NCBI GenBank assembly: GCA_016303225.1
Contig: JAEDMC010000116.1
Coordinates: 1 to 9,865, forward strand
From: Kiritimatiellia bacterium
GTDB taxonomy: Bacteria; Verrucomicrobiota; Kiritimatiellia; RFP12; UBA1067
Direction: 5' to 3'
Length of the DNA stretch: 9,865 nucleotides
Shown: positions 1-5,740 of the stretch, piece by piece
Position numbering within the stretch: the stretch's first letter is position 1
How the letters are laid out: each line of letters opens with the position of its first letter
Made by a program: the position numbers and the translations under genes
The notes under the pieces: generated by a model
What the model was told of the DNA's origin: nothing
The model's input: only the letters and a program-made list of their open reading frames with translations
Databases searched by the model: none

Positions 1-4
1 TTAA

Positions 5-2677
5 TCACCGCACGACGAAGTTCACCATGCGCTTCGGGACGGCGATGACCTTGACGATCGTCTTGCCCTCGAGGAACTTCGCAACGTCCGGATTCGCCTT
101 CGCGGCAACTTCCATCTCCGCCGGCGTCGCCGCGACGGGCACCGTGATGCGCCCGCGAAGCTTGCCGAGGACCTGCACCGGAATCTCGATTTCGTCCTCG
201 ACGAGCGCTGCGGCATCGAACTGCGGCCACGGCACATAAGTGATCGTGCCGTCGTGCCCAAGCAACTGCCAGAGCTCTTCGCCGAGATGCGGCGCAAACG
301 GCGCGAGGCACTGCACGAACTTCTCGAGATACTCCTTCGGAAGTCCGTCCGCTGACTTCTTGGCGAAGTCCTCCGCCTCGTTGATGTAGACCATCATCGC
401 GGAGATCGCCGTGTTGAACGCCATCGCCTCAAGGTCGTCCCCGACCTTCTTGATCATCGCGTTGAGGCTCTTCGCCTCCGCCTGCGTCATTGCGCGGTCC
501 GCGATCTTCGTCTCGGTGACGAGCTTGTTCGCGCGCTTAAGGAAGCGGTGCACGCCCTCGACGCCCTTCGTCGACCATGGCTTCACGGCCTGCAGCGGCC
601 CCATGAACATCTCGTAGAGACGGAGCGAATCGGCGCCGAAGTCACGGATGACGTCATCGGGATTGACCACGTTCTTGAGGGACTTCGACATCTTCGCCGG
701 GAACTCCGTAAGAAGTTCGAGTTCCGAGTTGGAGTTGGAGAGAGGATTGGACCCACCTTCATCCATCCCCCAGTTTGCGGGACCATAGGGCTTTCCGTCT
801 TTCCAGGTGATCTGATCCATGGGGATCAGGACTCCACGCTTGTTCTTGTACGCCATGCCGAGGATCATGCCCTGGTTGACGAGCTTCTGGAACGGTTCGG
901 CGGTCGGGACGAGCCCGAGGTCGAACAAGACCTTGTGCCAGAAACGCGCGTACAGAAGATGAAGAACCGCGTGCTCGGCGCCACCGACATAGAGGTCGAC
1001 CGGAAGCCACTTCTTGAGCAGCTCGGGATCGCAAAACGCCTTGTCATTGAGCGGATCGATGTAGCGGAGATAATACCAGCAGCTGCCAGCCCACTGCGGC
1101 ATCGTGTTCGTCTCACGAACGCCCTTCTTGCCGGTCTTCGGGTCGATGACGTTGACCCAGTCCGTCGCCTTCGCCAAGGGCGGCTCGCCCGTCCCGGTCG
1201 GCTTGTAGTCCTCGAGCTCGGGAAGCGTCAGCGGCAGGTCCTGCTCGTCGACGAGCGTCTGTGTGCCGTCTTCCCAATGAATGACCGGGAACGGCTCGCC
1301 CCAGTAGCGCTGACGCGAAAAGAGCCAATCACGGAGCTTGTACTGCGTCTTCGCCTTGCCGACGCCCTTTTCCTCCAGCCACTTGATCATCGCCGGACGC
1401 GCCGCCTCAACAGAAAGCCCATTGAGGAAGCCCGAATTGACCATCACTCCGGTCGCAATGTCGGTAAAGGCCGCGTCTTCCTTGTACTCAACCCTAGAAT
1501 CACCAGTGTTGCTAGAACTTCTAGCGACCTCCGAGTCAGCCTTCGCCACCACCTGGTAAATCGGCAGATCGAACACCTTCGCGAAATCGAAGTCGCGCTC
1601 GTCATGCGCCGGCACGGCCATGATCGCGCCCGTGCCATACGTCGCGAGGACGTAGTCGGAGATGAAGATCGGAAGCTCGGTGTCGTTGACGGGATTGAGC
1701 CCAGACACGCCCTCGAGCTTGACGCCCGTCTTCTCCTTATTGAGCTCGGTACGCTCGAGATCGCTCTTCGACGCAGCCTTCTTCTGATACTCCTTCACCG
1801 CGTCGGCGTTCTTGACCTTGCCCTCGGCAAGCCACTTCTCGACCAGCTTGTGTTCGGGCGAGAGAACCATGTACGTCGCGCCGAAAAGCGTGTCGCAACG
1901 GGTCGTGTAGACGGTTATCAGATCGGTCGATTGTTCGGATTGTTCGATTGTTCGATTGTCACCGCAGAAGCGGACCCCGAAGTCGACGAGCGCACCGGTC
2001 GACTTGCCGATCCAGTTGCGCTGCATCTCCTTGATGCCGTCGGACCAGTCGAGCGTGTCGAGATCCTTGAGGAGACGCTCGGCGTACTCGGTGATCTTGA
2101 GCATCCACTGGCGCATGGGCTTGCGGATGACCGGATGGTTGCCGCGCTCGGAGCGTCCGTCAATGACCTCCTCGTTCGCCAAGACCGTACCGAGGGCGGG
2201 ACACCAGTTCACCGGCACTTCGGCAACATAGGCGAGGCCCTTCTTGTAGAGCTGCTCGAAGATCCACTGCGTCCACTTGTAGTACTTCGGATCCGTCGTA
2301 TTGACCTCGCGGTCCCAGTCGTAGCTGAAGCCGAGCGCGCGGATCTGCTCGCGGAAGCGGTCGACGTTCTTCTTCGTGGTGATGGCGGGGTGCGTGCCCG
2401 TCTCGACGGCATACTGCTCGGCCGGAAGGCCGAAGGCGTCCCAGCCCATCGGATGGAGGACGTTAAAGCCCCTCATGCGCTTGTAGCGGCAGAGGATGTC
2501 CGTCGCCGTGTACCCCTCGGGATGCCCCACGTGAAGCCCGGCGCCCGACGGATACGGAAACATGTCGAGGCAGTAGAATTTCTCGCCCTTGCCGTTCGCG
2601 TCCGTCTTGAAGGTCTTGTGTTCGAGCCAGTACTTCTGCCACTTCTTCTCGATGGCAGAGAAATTATAGTCGCTCAT
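5..2677 (-). CDS. leuS: Leucyl-tRNA synthetase
   Basis: Cytoplasmic class I aminoacyl-tRNA synthetase that charges tRNA-Leu with leucine using ATP and edits mischarged tRNA. The 890-residue product has the N-terminal HVGH form of the HIGH motif at residues 49-52, inside YPSGAGLHVGHPEGY. The CP1 editing domain shows TTRCDTLFGATY and GTGAIMAVPAHDERDF, and KMSKS lies at 662-666. It ends naturally in VVR with TGA, so it is complete. It is somewhat longer than many bacterial LeuRS (roughly 800-870 residues). Part of the excess is three low-complexity patches coded by short repeats, near residues 240-252, 385-395 and 643-655. TTRCDT has Cys where many homologues have Pro. The start overlaps the plsX stop (ATGA, 4 bp) and the nearest GAGG is about 14 bases away, which suggests translational coupling. 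There is no room for a T-box or separate promoter upstream. Identification is very secure. Confidence 0.98.
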   Translation of the reverse strand: MSDYNFSAIEKKWQKYWLEHKTFKTDANGKGEKFYCLDMFPYPSGAGLHVGHPEGYTATDILCRYKRMRGFNVLHPMGWDAFGLPAEQYAVETGTHPAITTKKNVDRFREQIRALGFSYDWDREVNTTDPKYYKWTQWIFEQLYKKGLAYVAEVPVNWCPALGTVLANEEVIDGRSERGNHPVIRKPMRQWMLKITEYAERLLKDLDTLDWSDGIKEMQRNWIGKSTGALVDFGVRFCGDNRTIEQSEQSTDLITVYTTRCDTLFGATYMVLSPEHKLVEKWLAEGKVKNADAVKEYQKKAASKSDLERTELNKEKTGVKLEGVSGLNPVNDTELPIFISDYVLATYGTGAIMAVPAHDERDFDFAKVFDLPIYQVVAKADSEVARSSSNTGDSRVEYKEDAAFTDIATGVMVNSGFLNGLSVEAARPAMIKWLEEKGVGKAKTQYKLRDWLFSRQRYWGEPFPVIHWEDGTQTLVDEQDLPLTLPELEDYKPTGTGEPPLAKATDWVNVIDPKTGKKGVRETNTMPQWAGSCWYYLRYIDPLNDKAFCDPELLKKWLPVDLYVGGAEHAVLHLLYARFWHKVLFDLGLVPTAEPFQKLVNQGMILGMAYKNKRGVLIPMDQITWKDGKPYGPANWGMDEGGSNPLSNSNSELELLTEFPAKMSKSLKNVVNPDDVIRDFGADSLRLYEMFMGPLQAVKPWSTKGVEGVHRFLKRANKLVTETKIADRAMTQAEAKSLNAMIKKVGDDLEAMAFNTAISAMMVYINEAEDFAKKSADGLPKEYLEKFVQCLAPFAPHLGEELWQLLGHDGTITYVPWPQFDAAALVEDEIEIPVQVLGKLRGRITVPVAATPAEMEVAAKANPDVAKFLEGKTIVKVIAVPKRMVNFVVR
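715..750 (-). repeat. 6-bp tandem repeat inside leuS before KMSKS
   Basis: Coding strand shows TCCAAC twice, then TCGGAAC and TCGAAC, preceded by TCCAATCC. It codes for a Ser-Asn/Glu-Leu-rich patch at residues 643-655, seven residues before KMSKS. Confidence 0.65.
1494..1524 (-). repeat. CTAG-rich palindromic tract inside leuS
   Basis: Three CTAG tetranucleotides occur in 31 bases (1494, 1512 and 1521). The last two form the perfect odd palindrome CTAGAACTTCTAG (1512-1524), and the first two frame an imperfect hairpin around CACCAGTG. It codes for an Arg-Ser-Ser-Ser-Asn-Thr-Gly-Asp-Ser-Arg patch near residues 386-395 of LeuRS, with the frame kept. Confidence 0.7.
1926..1957 (-). repeat. In-frame 8-bp tandem repeat inside leuS
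   Basis: Coding strand reads AATCGAAC, AATCGAAC, AATCCGAAC, AATCGAC. It codes for NRTIEQSEQST, residues 241-251, at the start of the CP1 editing domain just before ITVYTTRCDT. The reading frame is kept although the unit is not a multiple of three. Confidence 0.8.
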
Positions 2678-3729
2678 TTCTGCTTTTGGTCCTCGGCGTC
2701 TTCGGCGATCGATTTTGCGATCATGCCGGACACGTCGTTGGTCGCCGCAGCGACGCCGGCTTTTACGGCGTAGAAAATGGCCTTGTGGGAGGAACTGCCG
2801 TGCGCGATGATGACCGCACCCGGCACGCCTAGGAGCGGTGCCCCTCCGTAGACGTCTGGATCTAACTGCTTCTTCAGCGCCTTAAAGGCACCCTTCAGCA
2901 CGAGCGCCCCGAAAATGCGCAGCGGATTCCTGACGCATTCGTCTTTCAACCGATGGACGATGGCCTTCGCAATCGACTCGGTCGTCTTGAGGACCACGTT
3001 GCCGACGAATCCGTCGCAGACGGCGACGTCGATGTGACCCTTGAAGAGGTCCTTGCCCTCGATGTTCCCGACGAAGTTCAGGTCCTGACACTTCTTGAGG
3101 AGCGGGAACGTCTCCTTCGTCATCTCGTTGCCCTTGCAGTCCTCCGTGCCGATCGAGAGGAGACCGACCGCGGGCGTTGCGCACTTGAGGACGGCCTTCG
3201 AATAGGCGTCGCCCATCTTCGCGAACTGCACAAGCCACTCGGGATGGCAGTCCATGTTGGCGCCGGCGTCAAGGACGAGAATCGGACGCGACTGATCACT
3301 CGTCGGGAGCACCGTCGCAATGGCGGGACGCTTCACGCCTGCAATGCGCCCCAGATTGAGGATGGCGCTCGTCGCGACCGCACCGGAATTGCCGGCGGAC
3401 ACGAACGCGTCCGCACGCCCCTCCTTCACGAGCCGCATCGCCACGTTGATCGAACAGTCCTTTTTCTTCTTGATCGCATCAACGGGACTTTCGTCCATCC
3501 CGGCGACGTCAGGGGCATGGACGATCTCCATCGTCCCCTTGACCATCGCCTCCTGCGCGGCATTCTTAAGCGCCTTCGGCAACTTGTCCAGCTCGGCCTG
3601 AATGGGTGCGAGCTGACCGACCAGCAGGACCTTCACGTCCGACAGGCCAGTCGCCGCCTCCACTGCACCAATGACGACTTGCTCGGGGGCGAAATCGCCG
3701 CCCATCGCATCCAGCGCAATCCGCGTCAT
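2674..3729 (-). CDS. plsX: Phosphate acyltransferase PlsX
   Basis: Peripheral membrane enzyme that converts acyl-ACP and phosphate to acyl phosphate, the donor used by PlsY to start phospholipid synthesis. The 351-residue product begins with the family signature IALDAMGGDFAPE. It carries GNSGAVATSAILNLGRI in the middle, CDGFVGNVVLKTTES near residue 240, and a C-terminal GVPGAVIIAHGSSSHKAI. Length is normal, with a slightly long charged tail. It follows rpmF after 16 bp and overlaps leuS by 4 bp. The gap before its ATG (CCCC-TGAATTCA-TTTT) contains no recognisable Shine-Dalgarno, so translation probably depends on coupling to rpmF. The start is fixed by the signature only two residues in. The YceD-rpmF-plsX order is widespread in bacteria and supports the call. 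Confidence 0.97.
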   Translation of the reverse strand: MTRIALDAMGGDFAPEQVVIGAVEAATGLSDVKVLLVGQLAPIQAELDKLPKALKNAAQEAMVKGTMEIVHAPDVAGMDESPVDAIKKKKDCSINVAMRLVKEGRADAFVSAGNSGAVATSAILNLGRIAGVKRPAIATVLPTSDQSRPILVLDAGANMDCHPEWLVQFAKMGDAYSKAVLKCATPAVGLLSIGTEDCKGNEMTKETFPLLKKCQDLNFVGNIEGKDLFKGHIDVAVCDGFVGNVVLKTTESIAKAIVHRLKDECVRNPLRIFGALVLKGAFKALKKQLDPDVYGGAPLLGVPGAVIIAHGSSSHKAIFYAVKAGVAAATNDVSGMIAKSIAEDAEDQKQK

Positions 3730-3745
3730 AAAATGAATTCAGGGG

Positions 3746-3925
3746 TTACTTCGCCGCAACGACCTTGCGGCCCTTGTACGTCCCGCACTTCGGGCACGCA
3801 CGATGCGAGCGAACCGCCGCACCACACGCGGGACAGGTTCCGACCTGCGCCAGGATCGGCTTCTCGAGGGAAGCAACACGCTCGCGTTTACGACGCTTGG
3901 ACACTCTGTTCTTAGGGCTAGCCAT
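3746..3925 (-). CDS. rpmF: 50S ribosomal protein L32
   Basis: Small structural protein of the large ribosomal subunit. The 59-residue product starts MASPKNRVSKRRKRERVAS, a basic N-terminus close to the usual MAVPKxxxSKxxRxxRRSH. It has a zinc ribbon formed by CPAC (residues 31-34) and CPKC (44-47), followed by GTYKGRKVV, which is typical of L32. All four zinc-binding cysteines are present, so this is the zinc-containing form. AGGAG lies 9 bases before the ATG and gives a clear ribosome binding site. It sits between the DUF177 gene and plsX, its usual location. The 65-bp gap upstream carries a repeat tract, described separately. Confidence 0.96.
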   Translation of the reverse strand: MASPKNRVSKRRKRERVASLEKPILAQVGTCPACGAAVRSHRACPKCGTYKGRKVVAAK

Positions 3926-3953
3926 TTCTTCTTACTCCTTTTTCTTCTATTGC

Positions 3954-4016
3954 AAATCTCAGATTTCAGATGTCTCTCAATCCAAAACCCTCAACCTTCT
4001 ACCTTCAAACCTTCAA
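3954..4016 (-). repeat. Short repeat tract between DUF177 gene and rpmF
   Basis: On the coding strand the tract begins TTGAAGG, TTTGAAGG, TAGAAGG, TTGAGGG (degenerate 7-8 base units). It continues into a stretch holding the palindrome AAATCT-G-AGATTT (3954-3966) next to a repeated CTGA unit. It starts inside the last codons of the DUF177 gene, supplies its stop codon, and ends shortly before the rpmF ribosome binding site. No clear promoter is seen here. Confidence 0.65.
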
Positions 4017-4425
4017 GCGCACCCCAGCAATCGTCCTTGGGCATGTCGACCTTTTGCTCAATGCCAGGACACGCCTCAGCACAGACCGGGTATGTCGGTA
4101 GGGCGAGTATTATACTCTCTCTGACGTCTTCCGTCAAATCGACCTCGGGGGATTTATCGCTGATTTCATATGAAATCGTGAAATCATCCACCTTGATCGT
4201 GTCGTCGTAGTCCTTGCCGCATCGGCAGCAGACAAGGTCGAAGTCCTGCTCCAAATGTCCGCGCACCAGCAGTTCCGTGCCGAAGACCTGCAAATTCAGC
4301 CGATAGCGCACCCCGCCGAACGGCTTCACGAAGTCCTCGTCGAGGTCAATGCATTCGACCTCGCCTTCAATCTCCTCCCCCTCGGGATCCACCCGTGAGG
4401 CGTCAATGATCAACTTGTCGTCCAT
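3991..4425 (-). CDS. DUF177/YceD family protein
   Basis: Member of the YceD (DUF177) family, small cytoplasmic proteins coded next to rpmF. In other organisms the family has been linked to 23S rRNA and ribosome assembly, but its chemistry is unclear. The 144-residue product is acidic and has a cysteine cluster CCRCG at 66-70 and a second pair C115/C119 (PVCAEAC), matching the family's CxRC and PxCxxxC pattern. The end is unusual. Many homologues continue with a CPxCG-type stretch, but here it becomes GIEQKVDMPKDDCWGALEGL and then KVEG, and the last codons lie in a repeat tract that runs into the next spacer. The start is 3 bp after the coaD stop, with an AGAGG/TAGGA binding site inside the end of coaD. 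Family call is good; function is not established. Confidence 0.85.
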   Translation of the reverse strand: MDDKLIIDASRVDPEGEEIEGEVECIDLDEDFVKPFGGVRYRLNLQVFGTELLVRGHLEQDFDLVCCRCGKDYDDTIKVDDFTISYEISDKSPEVDLTEDVRESIILALPTYPVCAEACPGIEQKVDMPKDDCWGALEGLKVEG

Positions 4426-4428
4426 GTC

Positions 4429-4911
4429 CTACCTCTTGCCCTTGAGCCGCTTCTGAACCGCGGCAGTAACGAATGGCGCGGTATTGCCGCCGTAGCTTTC
4501 GATCTCGCGGACGGTCGAGGCCGTCACATAGGCGAGGTTCTCGCTCGGCATCATGAAGAGCGTCTCGATCTCGGGCGCCAACCGGCGGTTCGTGAGCGCC
4601 ATCTGGAACTCGTACTCGAAGTCGGAATAAACCCTGACGCCGCGGATGACGACATGCGCCTTCTCGCGGCGGCAGAAGTCGACGAGGAGCGTATCGAGGA
4701 TCTTCACCTCGACATTGCGCAACCTCGCCCGCTTGACGTCCTCCCGAATCATCGCCAGCCGATCTTCGGCGTCGAAGAGCGCGCCCTGCTTCTTGCTGGT
4801 CGCCGCGACCGCAACGATCAGCTTGTCGTAGAGCTTCGACGCCCGCTGAATGAGGTCGAAGTGCCCGAGAGTCATCGGGTCGAACGTTCCTGGATAGACG
4901 GCCTTGGTCAT
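4429..4911 (-). CDS. coaD: Phosphopantetheine adenylyltransferase
   Basis: Catalyses the penultimate step of coenzyme A synthesis: 4'-phosphopantetheine plus ATP gives dephospho-CoA plus pyrophosphate. The 160-residue product has normal length. It starts AVYPGTFDPMTLGH, with the nucleotidyltransferase T/HxGH motif at residues 14-17 and the conserved Thr9. SKKQGALF at 39-46 holds the substrate-binding lysine region, and RGVR...DFEYEFQMA at 90-104 is the family signature. TASTVREI at 131-138 stands where many homologues have SSSxVRE. The start is fixed by the N-terminal motif. The whole 28-bp gap to the PIG-L gene is a degenerate ATTCGAAC repeat with no Shine-Dalgarno. It is followed after 3 bp by the DUF177 gene and so belongs to the same transcription unit. 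Confidence 0.97.
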   Translation of the reverse strand: MTKAVYPGTFDPMTLGHFDLIQRASKLYDKLIVAVAATSKKQGALFDAEDRLAMIREDVKRARLRNVEVKILDTLLVDFCRREKAHVVIRGVRVYSDFEYEFQMALTNRRLAPEIETLFMMPSENLAYVTASTVREIESYGGNTAPFVTAAVQKRLKGKR

Positions 4912-4937
4912 TGTTCGAATGTTTGAATGTTCGAATG
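4912..4937 (-). repeat. Degenerate 8-bp tandem repeat in coaD leader
   Basis: On the coding strand the spacer reads ATTCGAAC, ATTCAAAC, ATTCGAAC, then A and the coaD ATG. Three 8-base units fill nearly all of the 28 bp between the PIG-L stop and coaD, so no ribosome binding site is left. The unit contains the palindrome TTCGAA. It differs by one base from AATCGAAC, the unit of the tract inside leuS at 1926-1957. Confidence 0.85.
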
Positions 4938-4939
4938 CG

Positions 4940-5644
4940 TTACGGAAGGAGACGCTTCGTCGTGCCCTTCAGGTAGGCCTTGCACATCTTGAAGCCCTCG
5001 GCGTACTCGGCCCCGCACTGGTAGCCGCGGTACTTCGAGCAGGTGCGGACCATGTCCGCGAAATCGATGTGGTCGTGCTCGCGCATCCAGTCAAGCTGCG
5101 AGTGATGGCACTCGAGCATCTGGATCTTGAGGTCAATCTCGTCCGTGATGTCCACGAACTCGTCCGGCACGAAGTTGACGCCGCAGAGCGTGTCGAAGTA
5201 GTAGATCGGCACGAGCTTCGCGGCCTTCTTCGTCTTGGACGGCCAGTTCGGCAAGGTCGCCGTGAACGACGCGTCGAAGACGAGCTTCGAGGTCGCCGTG
5301 TGGTCCGGCATGTAGTCGTCGGGATTGTGCGTGATGATCACGTCCGGCTGCGCGTACTGGATGATCTCCACGACCTTGTTGCGGCTCTCCGCGTTGTCCG
5401 CGTAGATGTCGAGGTCGTCGAAGACGCCGTCCAGCACCTCGATGCCGGCGAGCTTGCCCGCTTCGCGCGCTTCCGCCGCGCGCATGGGGATGAGTTCCTT
5501 CGGCGGAATCACCACATGCCCGAGCGACCCCGTGCAGAGATGTGCAACGATCACCTTGTCACCGCGCTTCACGCACTTCGCGAGCGTGCCCGCGCAGCAG
5601 ATTTCCACGTCATCCGGATGACAGCCAATGGCCAATACGTTCAT
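4940..5644 (-). CDS. PIG-L/LmbE family zinc deacetylase
   Basis: Predicted zinc-dependent N-deacetylase acting on an N-acetylglucosamine-type or similar amide; the substrate cannot be told from sequence. The 234-residue product opens MNVLAIGCHPDDVE. HPDD at residues 9-12 supplies two metal ligands (His9, Asp12) and the putative base Asp11. HNPDDYMPDHTAT at 106-118 supplies the third ligand, His115. Length is normal for the family and no signal peptide is visible, so it should be cytoplasmic. The family includes bacillithiol enzymes (BshB), but the TGSLGHVVIPP region does not look like typical BshB1 and I do not assign it. AAGGA lies 8 bases before the ATG. It is the first gene of the block running to leuS, about 96 bp after the ligase gene. 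The family is clear; the specific role is not. Confidence 0.88.
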   Translation of the reverse strand: MNVLAIGCHPDDVEICCAGTLAKCVKRGDKVIVAHLCTGSLGHVVIPPKELIPMRAAEAREAGKLAGIEVLDGVFDDLDIYADNAESRNKVVEIIQYAQPDVIITHNPDDYMPDHTATSKLVFDASFTATLPNWPSKTKKAAKLVPIYYFDTLCGVNFVPDEFVDITDEIDLKIQMLECHHSQLDWMREHDHIDFADMVRTCSKYRGYQCGAEYAEGFKMCKAYLKGTTKRLLP

Positions 5645-5651
5645 TTGTCCG

Positions 5652-5671
5652 TTCCTTGAGTTTTCCTTGAG
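5652..5671 (-). repeat. Duplicated 9-mer holding the ribosome binding site
   Basis: CTCAAGGAA occurs twice on the coding strand, 11 bases apart, just before the PIG-L start. The proximal copy holds AAGGA, 8 bases from the ATG, and acts as the likely ribosome binding site. The distal copy is a spare at about 19 bases. Confidence 0.7.
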
Positions 5672-5687
5672 ATTCGCGAACGAGTAT

Positions 5688-5717
5688 ATTTTAGCACAAA
5701 TCAGCCGTTTGTGCGAA
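5688..5717 (-). promoter_or_regulatory. Possible promoter with embedded palindrome
   Basis: On the minus strand TTCGCA (5712-5717) and TAAAAT (5688-5693) are 18 bases apart, a weak sigma70-like pair. A perfect 7-bp inverted repeat, GCACAAA / TTTGTGC with a 7-base loop (5694-5714), fills the spacer, which is where an operator would sit. TATACT at 5683-5688 is an alternative -10. The hairpin has no U tract on either strand, so it is not a standard terminator. This 5645-5740 gap is the only sizeable spacer ahead of the PIG-L to leuS block. The promoter call is tentative; the inverted repeat is certain. Confidence 0.3.
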
Positions 5718-5740
5718 CGGACCTAGGGACTACCCCGCTC

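Noticed and set aside
1494..1957. Frameshift or pseudogene in leuS because of the odd low-complexity patches
   Set aside because: The frame stays open through all patches and conserved motifs resume directly after each.
2675..2760. T-box or other leader controlling leuS
   Set aside because: leuS overlaps plsX, leaving no untranslated leader.
548..2773. 741-codon open frame on the plus strand, antisense to leuS
   Set aside because: It mirrors the leuS codons, shows no recognisable protein motif, and is explained by the GC-rich codon use of the true gene.
2953..3915. 320-codon plus-strand frame across plsX and rpmF
   Set aside because: Antisense shadow of two well-identified genes; composition is Arg/His/Asp-rich low-information sequence.
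4912..4937. CRISPR array or attachment site from the ATTCGAAC repeats
   Set aside because: Units are 8 bases, contiguous and without spacers; no cas, integrase or transposase gene is present in the window.
5694..5714. Inverted repeat read as an intrinsic terminator of the ligase gene
   Set aside because: Only 7 bp, AT-rich, and no run of U follows on either strand.
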